The notes beneath the pieces are model-generated. The model was not told the DNA's origin. It saw nothing but the letters and a program-made list of their open reading frames with translations, and did no database searches. Of a stretch of DNA of 64,000 nucleotides, positions 33,709 to 43,282 are shown one piece after another. This DNA comes from an uncultured Victivallales bacterium. GTDB taxonomy: Bacteria; Verrucomicrobiota; Lentisphaeria; Victivallales; UBA1829. A program made the position numbers and the translations under genes. Each line of letters begins with the position of its first letter. Position 1 is the first letter of the stretch. The DNA is taken from assembly GCA_944391115.1 (NCBI GenBank), contig CALXSJ010000018.1, positions 1 through 64,000 of the forward strand, written 5' to 3'.

Positions 33709-35673
33709 TCATTCTCTTTCAATTACGCGGTATCCAAACGGGGGAAGTTCAAAATGCCCGTTTTCCAATCCGCCGTCCGACAGGGAACGGCCCTTCAGCG
33801 GCAGATCAAAGACCGCCGGGTTCACGCTGTAATTGAACACAAACGTGACAGGACCGCGGGCAATGACCTCCACTCCTTCCGGCAGCTCCAGCATCCGGAT
33901 TCCGGCCCGCCGGACCGCGTGCCGGACGATTTTTCCGTAGGAAGAGCGGTCCAGCAGAGCGGCGCCGCAATACATGGCGCACCCCTTCCCGTATTCATGC
34001 TCCGTCATGAACGGTTGTCCCTGATACATGGCATTCGTGAAACGCAGCGGCACTTCCGATCCCAGCGTTTCGATGGAGGCGATCCATTTGTCGGCAATGC
34101 CGCAGACCTCCTCGCCGTCCAGAATCCCGGAGAAACGCACGGTTCCGCCGATTTCGTCCGGCGCGGCGGGATCGCGGTCCAGCAGGAATGTGACGCCGGT
34201 GTCCACCTCCATTCCGAACACGTCCCGGAGATGCTCCGGTCCCGGCTCCCCGATGTATTTCGCATGCGCGTCGTAAATGCCGGACTGGCTGCTCATCAGG
34301 ACCACGCCGCCGTTTCCGATGAAAGAACGGAGCTTGTCCGCGGCGGATCCGCTGAAATGGGAATAAACGGGAATGACAAGCAGTTTGTAGCCGGAGAGAT
34401 CGTCTTCCAGCGAAACAAAGTCTGAATTGACACCGAGTTCCAGCAATGCGCCGTGCCCGTCGTTCATCCATGCGGAACGTCTGGATTCCCCCTGCATGAA
34501 AATCCAGTCGGAAGTGTAATCGCTGACAACGGCGGCCTCGCAGAGCGGCTGCGGCAGAGTCCCGAAGCGGTCCAGAAGCGCATGCGCCTCTTCCGTTGCG
34601 GCTTTGAGAAGATGGAAGGAGTCCGTCTTTTTGTTTCCGAAACCGAGAAAGACGGGATTGATCTTTTCCTTTCCAGCGCGATGGGAACGCCAGTGGAAAT
34701 AGACCTGAACATCCTGCCCCCTCGCAAGAAACTGCCACAGCAGAAAGCCGAGCAGATTCCGGCCGGGACGCCACGGAGCCGGCGCAACCTCCAGCAGCCA
34801 TGCGGGAGTCCCCTGCCGGAAGCAGCGGTAACGGTCGGACATCGCGGTCATGGCACCAAGGGAGTGCTGCGGATTGATGTAGAAATCCCCGGACGCGACA
34901 TCCAGCTTCCGGTAGACCTCACGCCGGTCTCCCAGCGGAGAATAATTGTTGGTCGTGACAATCGTGTCCGGGCAGTATTTGCGGATGATATCCGCCTGCA
35001 TCATGGTAAAATCACACATGGCGCGGCTGCGGTAAAGCTGGCTGTCAAGCACCTGCGACGGATTGAGCCGGAGATCCGGTCCCCCGATCTCCACCTGATC
35101 CCAGGCGGAATATTCCAGACTCCAGAATGTGTTGCCCCACGCTTCGTTAAGCGCCTCCACCGTTCCATACTTCCGCTTGAGAAACTCCCGGAATCCCTCT
35201 TTGCAGGCATCGCAGTAACAGTAGGGAAAGATCGACTGGCCGACTTCGTTGTCCACCTGCCAGGCGAACAGGTTGGGATAATCCCGGAATTCCCGCGCCA
35301 TGTGCTCGACAATCCGGGCGGAACAGCGGAGAAACACTTCGGAGGAGTAGCAGGTGTGTTCCCTGACTCCGGGATAGGCGCGGTGTCCGCGCATGTCGCA
35401 GCGGAGCGTTTCGGGATGCTCATGAACCAGCCACGGCGGCGCGCTCGCGGTCGGCGTGCAGAGAATGACCTTGAGCCCGTTTTCCTGAAAAATGCGGAAC
35501 GCTTCATGAAGCCATTCAAATGTGAAAACGCCGTTTGAGCGTTCCATATGCGACCAGGCGAACTCGCCGACCCGGACCAGGGAGATGCCGGCTTCCCGCA
35601 TCAGCGCCGCATCTTCGGCAATCCGGTCCGCGTCCCAGTCTTCCGGATAATAAGATGTTCCTGTCACAAGCAT
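33709..35673 (-). CDS. GH42 beta-galactosidase
   Basis: 654 residues from the ATG at 35673; an upstream TTG would add only eight residues. The GH42 barrel begins directly (GTSYYPEDWDADRIAEDAAL). The acid/base glutamate is E143 in WQVDNEVGQ and the nucleophile is E295 in WLLEVAPAPW. A zinc-like cysteine set, CYCDAC, follows the acid/base. Domain B, a trimerisation-like fold, spans about 385-590, and a small beta-domain ends the chain. There is no signal peptide, so the enzyme would release terminal beta-galactose inside the cell. It follows the 967-residue unknown by 117 bp. Confidence 0.9.
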   Translation of the reverse strand: MLVTGTSYYPEDWDADRIAEDAALMREAGISLVRVGEFAWSHMERSNGVFTFEWLHEAFRIFQENGLKVILCTPTASAPPWLVHEHPETLRCDMRGHRAYPGVREHTCYSSEVFLRCSARIVEHMAREFRDYPNLFAWQVDNEVGQSIFPYCYCDACKEGFREFLKRKYGTVEALNEAWGNTFWSLEYSAWDQVEIGGPDLRLNPSQVLDSQLYRSRAMCDFTMMQADIIRKYCPDTIVTTNNYSPLGDRREVYRKLDVASGDFYINPQHSLGAMTAMSDRYRCFRQGTPAWLLEVAPAPWRPGRNLLGFLLWQFLARGQDVQVYFHWRSHRAGKEKINPVFLGFGNKKTDSFHLLKAATEEAHALLDRFGTLPQPLCEAAVVSDYTSDWIFMQGESRRSAWMNDGHGALLELGVNSDFVSLEDDLSGYKLLVIPVYSHFSGSAADKLRSFIGNGGVVLMSSQSGIYDAHAKYIGEPGPEHLRDVFGMEVDTGVTFLLDRDPAAPDEIGGTVRFSGILDGEEVCGIADKWIASIETLGSEVPLRFTNAMYQGQPFMTEHEYGKGCAMYCGAALLDRSSYGKIVRHAVRRAGIRMLELPEGVEVIARGPVTFVFNYSVNPAVFDLPLKGRSLSDGGLENGHFELPPFGYRVIERE

Positions 35674-35790
35674 AATGCATTCACCCCTCTTGTCCAATGC
35701 CGTATCGTCATCGGAGAAATCCCTCCGGTGAATTCCTGCCAGGCGGCAGCATGCGCCCGCACTCCCGTCAGGATCCCCTTCTCATGTCCG

Positions 35791-38694
35791 TCAAACGCAT
35801 ACCCCCGCGGCATCCGCCGTTTTCCCGAACGAAAGCGTCAGGATTCCGGATCCCGCAGTCTCGATCAAAAGAAACGTTCCTCCGCTCTTCCACGACATCT
35901 TTCCGCCGGAAAATCCGATCCGTTCCGGCTCCCTGCGGATGCCGCAGCGGATCATGCCGGATTCTCCGGTTGCCGCAATGCGGAGGACGGCCTTCCCTTC
36001 CGCGCTGTTCCAGCGGGCGTCCTCGATGCAGACGTCCTGCCAGTGCTCCAGCCAGAGCGGATGCCGCCGCATCTCCAGCCACGCGTAAAGCTGCGCCTTG
36101 AAATAGTTCTTCGGAAGGCTGTTCTCGAAGCGGTTGATGTCATGCCACTCCCGCAGAAAGCGGCCGGTCCGGATCGCCAGTTCGATATCTTCGCGGATTT
36201 CGCGTTCCGGCACGGTTTCGTCCAGCGTGTTGTTCAGCAGCAGATAGCTGAATTCGACTCGGTTCGTGGCCGCGGCGCCTTCCAGCAGGGCCTCCCGGTA
36301 GCGCAGGATCATGTCGCGGTGCGGTTCCGGAATCGTTTTGCGGAAAGACTCGAAAAGCTCGGGGTAGACCGCATCGGTCGTCAGCAGGGAGATTCCGGTC
36401 GGCTGCACCCTTTTGTCCGAAAGATTTGCGGGAACGAACTGGAAATTGCAGGCCGGCGAATACTCCTCCTGGAAGAAGCGGTTTCCATACCAGGGCTCCT
36501 CATGATACAGACGGGCGAAATAAGGTCCCGCAAGATATTTCGCCTCGCACAGTGCCAGCATTTTCGCCGCGAGATACGTGCAGGATTCCGCCGTTTCCTG
36601 ATCGCCGACGGTCCGCGCCATGTTGATCATGGCGGGAAAGGCGCCGAAGTTCGCGCCCTCGATCCAGGTCCAGCCCTTCTCGGCGTATCCGGCGCCCATG
36701 CACGCCCAGTCGTGATAGACGTCAAAATAAAGGAAGATTTTCTTCAGGGCGGACCATTGCTTCCTGACCGCGGAAAAATCGCCGGAGGCAAGAGCCGCGG
36801 TATAGATCAGATACAGGGTGATCCCGACGCCCCAGTCGTTCTCCACAAACGGATGCGGATACTCCAGAACCTCCTTCCGGGTTCCTTCGGTAATATGTCC
36901 GCCGGAAATCAGGCAGCAGTTGAAATAGCAGAGGTAATACCGGCATCCGGTATAGGGTTCAACCCGTTCATACAGATTGAACATCTCCATTTTCGGCATG
37001 GCGGGATCGGTATAGTAGCGGTAGACCGTCTCCTTGTCCGGTTCGGTGCGCCAGAGATAGGCATGGTCTGTCTTGAGGAGCGTATATTTCCGTCCGGGGT
37101 CGCACGCGAGGGGAAGACGCTTCCGCAGCTCCCCCCGGATCGTCTCCCTGGCCTTTTCCGGCATGAAATTCACCATGGAGCATCCGTAGGCGTATCCCTC
37201 GAGAACCGCTCCGGGATACGCGTAACTCTGCCATCCGGTTGGGAAACGGGATTCAAATTCCAGATACTCGTCGAGATCCTCCTGCAGCAGATCCGGAATT
37301 TCCGGACTCTCTCCGCGGAGCGGATATTTGCGCATCGTCTCCATCATGGCGACGGAATACGCGCAGGAATCGGAAAAATATCCCCTCAGATATCCGTATT
37401 TCGTCGGGAAGCGGAAATCGGCTGTCCCCTCGGGGAGCTCCTGTCCGCAGAGGGTGAGCGCGGGAGGCAGGGGGGCGAGCTCCAGGGGAAGCGTCCCCCA
37501 TTCATCGGAAAAGAACTTATAGTCGAAGCACTGAATGATATGGACTTTCCGCGCCTCGTAATCATTCCGGTAGTATTCCCGGCACCCGACAGGAAAAGCC
37601 AGAAGCGCGCGCGACCAGAGACGGCACCGTGCAGCGGCATCCGCCAGAAACGAAGCGTGCTCCGGCGTCTCCGGTTCCAGTCCTTCAAAACCGAACGGCG
37701 TGAGCGTCGTCATCCGCGAACAGCCGTGGAACACAACCTCGGAGAGACGTCCGCCGGGCAGACGCCGGAACTCAATCCGGGCGGGTTTCCTGTCCAGCAT
37801 CACCATCAGGGGGACATCCGGGTATTCCTCCGCGCCGAAAAGGAGCAGCCAGTTTTCGGGCATGCCGCCGGAAAAGTCGTCCAGCGCGGACACCTCGCCG
37901 GCAGTCATGACATACCGGTAGGAGCCTGCAAACTCAAGGTGCGAAATTTTCAGGGAACCCGAACTGTTTTCCGTCACAATGCCCGGCGACGCAATCGAAT
38001 AGGAATAAGTTGTCCCGCCGCGTTTCCAGAAGACGCGGAGCGCATCGACGTCCACCTCGTCCGGCAGACTCAGTTCCGCGGGATCCTGCAGCAGGGAATA
38101 AGCCCATGCGTAAGGCTTTTTCCAGCGGGGATGCCCGCAGAGGAACATCTTGTCCACTTTGCCGAAACGGGACATGGCGCAATCCAGCAGACCGTCCCCC
38201 TTGAGCATTCCGAAACGTCCCGGGGCAAGCTTGTGTCCGGCCCCCTTGCGGTATCCTTCGACGGACGGCGCGGGCGTCCGGGGATACTCCTCCTTCGGAA
38301 ACACCGGGCAGGCAAAACGTCCGCGCACCCGTTCCGCATCCGGAAACACGGGAACCAGCTGCATCGCGAACTCCTCCACTTTCCAGTCCGGCGGGAACGC
38401 CGCTTCACAGGAGATCCTGTTGATCCCGGATACGGTATGCAGCATCCGGCTGTAGCGGATGCCGTGATCCCGGATGTAGAAGTCATTTCCCGCGGGCGCG
38501 GCGGAAATGCCGTTCACGCTCAGGACTTCCGGGGAAAATTTTCTTCCGTAGGGACAGTCCGCCCAGAGCAGCATCCAGTCCCCTTCCCCGGACTCAAAGG
38601 CGCACTCCAGTTGAAAGACGTCCCCGGACCGCCCCAGCACACGCCACGGACGCAGCTGCTTTTCCGCATCGAAGTCATAATAATAGTAACTCAT
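35791..38694 (-). CDS. Large leaderless protein of unknown function in a glycan operon
   Basis: 967 residues. No family was recognised. The first 400 residues look beta-rich (RSGDVFQLECAFESGEGDWM, then many short strands), and residues 430-860 look helical with aromatic repeats (GYAEKGWTWIEGANFGAFPA, SCTYLAAKMLALCEAKYL). This recalls a beta-sandwich plus an alpha/alpha-barrel, as in several polysaccharide lyases and glycosidases. A short beta-domain ends the protein. There is no signal peptide. It lies between a TIM-barrel protein (61 bp) and GH42 (117 bp), so a role in intracellular glycan breakdown is likely. The active site cannot be assigned. Confidence 0.6.
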   Translation of the reverse strand: MSYYYYDFDAEKQLRPWRVLGRSGDVFQLECAFESGEGDWMLLWADCPYGRKFSPEVLSVNGISAAPAGNDFYIRDHGIRYSRMLHTVSGINRISCEAAFPPDWKVEEFAMQLVPVFPDAERVRGRFACPVFPKEEYPRTPAPSVEGYRKGAGHKLAPGRFGMLKGDGLLDCAMSRFGKVDKMFLCGHPRWKKPYAWAYSLLQDPAELSLPDEVDVDALRVFWKRGGTTYSYSIASPGIVTENSSGSLKISHLEFAGSYRYVMTAGEVSALDDFSGGMPENWLLLFGAEEYPDVPLMVMLDRKPARIEFRRLPGGRLSEVVFHGCSRMTTLTPFGFEGLEPETPEHASFLADAAARCRLWSRALLAFPVGCREYYRNDYEARKVHIIQCFDYKFFSDEWGTLPLELAPLPPALTLCGQELPEGTADFRFPTKYGYLRGYFSDSCAYSVAMMETMRKYPLRGESPEIPDLLQEDLDEYLEFESRFPTGWQSYAYPGAVLEGYAYGCSMVNFMPEKARETIRGELRKRLPLACDPGRKYTLLKTDHAYLWRTEPDKETVYRYYTDPAMPKMEMFNLYERVEPYTGCRYYLCYFNCCLISGGHITEGTRKEVLEYPHPFVENDWGVGITLYLIYTAALASGDFSAVRKQWSALKKIFLYFDVYHDWACMGAGYAEKGWTWIEGANFGAFPAMINMARTVGDQETAESCTYLAAKMLALCEAKYLAGPYFARLYHEEPWYGNRFFQEEYSPACNFQFVPANLSDKRVQPTGISLLTTDAVYPELFESFRKTIPEPHRDMILRYREALLEGAAATNRVEFSYLLLNNTLDETVPEREIREDIELAIRTGRFLREWHDINRFENSLPKNYFKAQLYAWLEMRRHPLWLEHWQDVCIEDARWNSAEGKAVLRIAATGESGMIRCGIRREPERIGFSGGKMSWKSGGTFLLIETAGSGILTLSFGKTADAAGVCV

Positions 38695-38755
38695 GGTTCC
38701 GGCCTCTCATCCGGCGGACGCCCCGTCCGGGACAAACATCCGCCCCGCTTGTCCT

Positions 38756-41116
38756 CTATTGCCTCAAGTTGATCTTCCAGTGCAGAATCGCCCGGTCGCT
38801 TTCCAGCTCGTTGCGGAAATCAATGATCCGCGTCCTCTTTCCGTCCTCCGTGCAGCGGACATTCAGAAACGAGTAAAACGGCTCGCCGAGATGCTCCGAA
38901 TACAATTCCAGGCGGTATGTCCCCGCGCCGAGATGTTCATGCAGCGGAATGCCTCCGGAAACCGTTCCCGGCCGGAGACGCGAAGCCCCGGAAGGCGGTG
39001 CGGACTCCAGCCCCCGCTTCGAAACATAGCCGAGTTCCCGGACGGCTCCGTCCGGACCGACTGCCCGCAGTACTGCCGTAATGTCATAGAGATCCTCCCA
39101 CAGGCACTGCTCATGGGATGTGATGCGGCTCGGCATCGCCACCTCGATCACGCAGGTCCGGCATTCCGGCGGGTTTTCACGGTATCTTCTCTGCTCCGCA
39201 ACGGACTTCCGGTATGCCTCGCCGGAGGGGGAAGTCCCGGCAGCCGGCACGGGATGCTTCCGGAGAATCCGTTCCGCGCTCTGCGCGTCTTTCGCAACCA
39301 GTGCGGCCGCCACCTGCCAGGGCGCGAGCGAATCCAGGGTTTCCGGATCGGGCTGTCCCGGGATCCGGAAAAAGCGGCAGTCCGCCAGTTTTCCTTTCCG
39401 GATCCGGAAGAGCGCTTTCGTCCGCCTGCCTGTGCAGTTGGAAAGGAACATGACGCCGTATGTCTCACGCTGCGCGGTCAGAAGGGTGTGCGCCACCCCC
39501 TTTTCCCGTTCGAAAAAGCCGGCGGAGTTGTAATCGGTGTAAAAGCCGAAGCCGCTTCCCGAACCGAGCAGGGAATAACCGTGAAGCAGCGAAGCGAAAT
39601 TGCGGTCGTTGATCCCGGGAACCGGAGGATGTTCCAGCGAGGAGGATGCGATCTGCTTTCCAAGCGGAATATGCGGGACCTCGCCGTGCGCCGCGAGAAA
39701 CGGGATCATTTTCTCCGACCCGTATTCCGGAAACGCCGCGGTCCAGACGGTGCCCGGAGACGCCGCAGCCATCGTGAAATACTCATGCTCCACCCGTCCC
39801 CGGATCAGAATTCCGCGTTCCCCTTCTCCGGACACATAACCGTCAAAAAAGCCGGAGGCAATCCCCGAATAACAGGGGCCCGTATGCACATAAAGCAGAC
39901 CGTCCGGACCGACTCTGCACCGCAGCGCCTCGAACGCCCGGTAATACTCCCGGAACGCGATGCGCCCGCCGGGATAGTTTTCATCCCCCGGCGCGGCGGC
40001 GTAGCCGAAAGGACTGCCGTAATCCAGATAAAGCCCGTCGAAATCCTTCTTCAGCCAGCGGTCAAACCATGCGGCCGCATCCTCCCGGACGCTGATCTCA
40101 TTGCCGCGCGCATAGAGCGCCACGCGGATTCCGCGCTCATGAAGTTTCCCGATGATGCGGCGGAAACGCTTCTCGTCGTAAGGGATTCCGTTGTTCTGCG
40201 TGTCAATGCGCCAGCAGTCGTGAAGGATCACGAGATCCGCGCCGGACTCCGCGAGCGCGCGAACTTCCGTCTCATCCGGAAACCGCTGAAAGTTGTCGAT
40301 GTAGTGATAGATGGTCATCGGACGGTGCCGCCGCATCGTCCGGGCGGGGCGGAACGTGAAGCCCCAGCGGTTGCGCCAATGCAGCGGACGGGCGTTTCCG
40401 CTTTCGGTGTTTTTCTGGAAATTCCACTCCAGCATCATGCGGTCCTTCTCCATTCCGATCGACGAACACGCCCGGGATTCCGCCCGGTTGAAGAGCGTGT
40501 TGTTTCCTTCCAGGAAGAACTCGCAGTACAGGGAGGGTCCGTGATCCCGCACGGCGTTGAAACCTGCGTTCGCAAAAAGCTCCCGTTCAAAAACGCGCTT
40601 TTCCCCGCGCGGCAGGAACCGCTCCGGCGGCGCAGTCTGAATCAGCGTGGCGTCAACCGCTTTCGGGAAAAGCGTATTCGACCAGTGCAGATCCTGAAAC
40701 GCGGTGAAGTCGAGGGGAATCCGGAGCTTGCAGTCGCACAGCGGGGGGACGTCCAGCGTGCTGTAGAAGAGAAACATGTCGCAGAAGGTCGTTCCCGTGT
40801 CGCAGAACTCCCATTGCAGGGAGAGCGAGAGATCGTTCCGTTTTTTCCCGCTCTCCGCTTCGATCCACGGAATTTTCGAAAACGCCAGGATATGCGCGGA
40901 TTCCGTCCGGTAGCGGCGCGGGGGAATCGCTCCGGAAAGAGTCGGGACAAGCAGCGTTCCGTCCCCGTCGCGGAGAGAAAGAAAAGGCCGATGCACATTC
41001 CACGCCTCAAGCCGTCCGCCGTCCGATTCCGTCAGCGTGAGAGAAGCGGGGAATCCGCCGCATTCCTCCGTGAAAAGAAATTCCTGAAATGCGGCTTTCA
41101 CCTTAAACTTTCTCAT
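38756..41116 (-). CDS. TIM-barrel glycosidase-like protein
   Basis: 786 residues. The N-terminal 270 residues are beta-rich, resembling the super-sandwich before GH36/GH31-type barrels. The barrel starts near IYHYIDNFQRFPDE, with DLVILHDCWR, IRVALYARGNE and GLYLDYGSPFG; the last has an aspartate at a position where GH-D clan enzymes place the nucleophile. A beta-domain ends the protein. No signal peptide is present. Its ATG overlaps the previous gene by 14 bp, behind GAGGTG. It could be an alpha-galactosidase-like enzyme or a member of an uncharacterised DUF6259-like family. This is a structural guess from pattern. Confidence 0.6.
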   Translation of the reverse strand: MRKFKVKAAFQEFLFTEECGGFPASLTLTESDGGRLEAWNVHRPFLSLRDGDGTLLVPTLSGAIPPRRYRTESAHILAFSKIPWIEAESGKKRNDLSLSLQWEFCDTGTTFCDMFLFYSTLDVPPLCDCKLRIPLDFTAFQDLHWSNTLFPKAVDATLIQTAPPERFLPRGEKRVFERELFANAGFNAVRDHGPSLYCEFFLEGNNTLFNRAESRACSSIGMEKDRMMLEWNFQKNTESGNARPLHWRNRWGFTFRPARTMRRHRPMTIYHYIDNFQRFPDETEVRALAESGADLVILHDCWRIDTQNNGIPYDEKRFRRIIGKLHERGIRVALYARGNEISVREDAAAWFDRWLKKDFDGLYLDYGSPFGYAAAPGDENYPGGRIAFREYYRAFEALRCRVGPDGLLYVHTGPCYSGIASGFFDGYVSGEGERGILIRGRVEHEYFTMAAASPGTVWTAAFPEYGSEKMIPFLAAHGEVPHIPLGKQIASSSLEHPPVPGINDRNFASLLHGYSLLGSGSGFGFYTDYNSAGFFEREKGVAHTLLTAQRETYGVMFLSNCTGRRTKALFRIRKGKLADCRFFRIPGQPDPETLDSLAPWQVAAALVAKDAQSAERILRKHPVPAAGTSPSGEAYRKSVAEQRRYRENPPECRTCVIEVAMPSRITSHEQCLWEDLYDITAVLRAVGPDGAVRELGYVSKRGLESAPPSGASRLRPGTVSGGIPLHEHLGAGTYRLELYSEHLGEPFYSFLNVRCTEDGKRTRIIDFRNELESDRAILHWKINLRQ

Positions 41117-43256
41117 ATTTCACCTCGAAGGGAGGATCCTCCGTCAGGGTCTGGCGATAGGCGCAAAGCGTGTAATCGCGCAGATTTTCCAGCTGGCGGA
41201 TCTTCCAGTGCAGATGCCATGCGCCGCCCTGATAGTCCGAGCGGGGCTCCCAACCCAGAATGGAGTCGTTTTCCGCGACGGGCAGCGCCCGCTCCACATT
41301 CTTCATCTCTTCGCCGATCAGCGCATGCATCTCGTCCAGAATCCCGTTGGCGACGGCGAAATCATTTTCGATCTCCAGTCTCCGGTTGAGAATGAACCAC
41401 TGCTTGGCATGAATCGTCGTGGTCATCGCGCAGCGGAAATAGATTCCGACGCCGAGCATTTTTTCCGCGCCGGCCCGCTTTTCCGGGGGCGCGGCGGCGA
41501 CAGCCTGCTCCATGAGAGCAATCCCTTCATCCCAGATTTTCATGGCCGCGGGCAGGATCCGGAGATCCTCGTGCAGGGTTCTGCCGCATGCCGAACCGCC
41601 GTGCACGTGCTCGGGATAATAATCCGGATGCATCATGCGCGATCCGCAGATGCTCTGCGGGGTGCTAGGATAGCGCATATGCTGTTCAACATGCGGATAC
41701 AGATACGGCAGAAACACGAAGGGATATGCCGCTCCGACGCGCATCGGCCCCGCCTGATCGCCGAAATTCGGCGCCCACCGGGAAATCGCCTCGCTCCATT
41801 TCTCCCATGCCCGGACGGCAAGCGGACCGCCGGCGGGACCGAAATCACGCACTGCGATTTTCGCAAGGATTTCATTCAGGTCCGTTTCCGGACTCCAGAA
41901 GCTCCATTTCGCGCATTCGCTGACAACGGAGGGATACCAGCCGTAGTGATGGCACTCCATCAGTCCCGAAAGGTTCCAGTCCCTTCTCGCCTTGTGCATG
42001 TTCCCGAAGCGGCGGAACCACTGCTGCGGGACCGGTTCATACGGACAGACGCCGTTGTCCCATGTGCGCCCCGCCGTGTTGGTCATGGAATAGAGCCTTA
42101 CGCCCGCTTCGGCGGCGGCCTCCGCCTCGACGCGGAACATCCGGCTCGGTCCGGGAAACGTGATGGAATAATCGCACTGCATGGCAGTGTGATTCTCGAA
42201 GCGGCGCTGTTCATACATTTCAAAGGTGACGAGCAGCGAGGCGTCCTTCGGATAATTGAGGATCATTTCCCGCTGCGGTTCCGCGGGCGCGCGGCCGAAT
42301 CCGTAGGTCCAGAACACCACATCCGCTTCGGGATTGTAGCGCCGGCAGGCTTTTTTGACGGCGTTCACCCACTGGGGATAATCGGAGCAGGGCCACCAGC
42401 CGGAACCGCTCTTGTGTCCGCAGATTCCCTGCGTGTATTCATTGGTCCCTTCGGTGGTTTTGTGCGCATTCGCCCGGGGATCCCGGGTCGGAAATTCGCA
42501 CGACTCGCTGACCAGAATGATTCCCTTCGCTTCGGGGGAATGGCGGAACAGCGCGCCGAACCGGGAATCGAAAAATGCGTCCGCATCGCTCTCGTCCGGA
42601 TGCTTGTAGCCGTCCAGATAGCTGTAGAAATAGGTGTCGAGCCCGTAGAGCAGAGCCCGGTGGATGATGTCGTTGAAATCAAGCGGCCCCTGACGGGTCA
42701 TGTCGGGACCGGTCGCGAAAATCAGAATCGCATCGAATCCGGCATGCGCAATCGCGGAGAGCTGGGAATCGGGGAACTGATCCAGGCCGTAACCGGAATG
42801 CACCATGCGCGGCGAAAAGAGCGGAGCGCGCCGGACGGGTTTTTCCGTGTGTTCCAGGGCGGGAAGCTCGCGCAGGTTCATCAGGTCTTCCAGATAGTAA
42901 AGACCCTGCTGCACGCCGATCCAGGAATCGCCGCGGACGACGATCCGGTCCGGCGCGCACTCATAAACGTAGGCGCGGGACTTTCCCGTTCCGCCGCTCT
43001 GCAGCTGAATCACGTTGCATTCCCTGCCCTCCGCCGTGATCCGCAGGGAAAGATTCATGCTGGTAAAAAGATAGTCCTGAAAATCCAGCGCGGCGCGTTT
43101 CACGCCGTCTTCCGCGGAAACGGGGAGACGAATCTCCCAGGTCTCATCAAGAAGCGTTTCGTTTTCGCGAAGCGGCGCGGCACATGTGCTGCGCCGTCCC
43201 GGGCGGTGCACCTGCTCCAGAAATTCCCGGAACTGATAAGGACGTTCTTTTTTCAT
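41103..43256 (-). CDS. Leaderless glycosidase-like protein with GH20/GH67-type N-terminal domain
   Basis: 717 residues. Residues 40-150 match the alpha/beta domain that precedes GH20 and alpha-glucuronidase barrels (KRAALDFQDYLF, VRGDSWIGVQQGLYYLEDLM). The barrel contains FDAILIFATG, GIILVSESCEFPTRD and VVFWTYGFGR. Candidate acids are the glutamates of SESCEF, but the usual GH20 Asp-Glu signature was not found. A helical C-terminal region follows. It has no signal peptide. It is placed between GH2 (26 bp) and the TIM-barrel protein (14-bp overlap) in one transcript. HexNAc or uronic acid substrates are possible. Confidence 0.62.
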   Translation of the reverse strand: MKKERPYQFREFLEQVHRPGRRSTCAAPLRENETLLDETWEIRLPVSAEDGVKRAALDFQDYLFTSMNLSLRITAEGRECNVIQLQSGGTGKSRAYVYECAPDRIVVRGDSWIGVQQGLYYLEDLMNLRELPALEHTEKPVRRAPLFSPRMVHSGYGLDQFPDSQLSAIAHAGFDAILIFATGPDMTRQGPLDFNDIIHRALLYGLDTYFYSYLDGYKHPDESDADAFFDSRFGALFRHSPEAKGIILVSESCEFPTRDPRANAHKTTEGTNEYTQGICGHKSGSGWWPCSDYPQWVNAVKKACRRYNPEADVVFWTYGFGRAPAEPQREMILNYPKDASLLVTFEMYEQRRFENHTAMQCDYSITFPGPSRMFRVEAEAAAEAGVRLYSMTNTAGRTWDNGVCPYEPVPQQWFRRFGNMHKARRDWNLSGLMECHHYGWYPSVVSECAKWSFWSPETDLNEILAKIAVRDFGPAGGPLAVRAWEKWSEAISRWAPNFGDQAGPMRVGAAYPFVFLPYLYPHVEQHMRYPSTPQSICGSRMMHPDYYPEHVHGGSACGRTLHEDLRILPAAMKIWDEGIALMEQAVAAAPPEKRAGAEKMLGVGIYFRCAMTTTIHAKQWFILNRRLEIENDFAVANGILDEMHALIGEEMKNVERALPVAENDSILGWEPRSDYQGGAWHLHWKIRQLENLRDYTLCAYRQTLTEDPPFEVKYEKV

Positions 43257-43282
43257 AATTCTCTTTTTGATCCTTGATAAAG

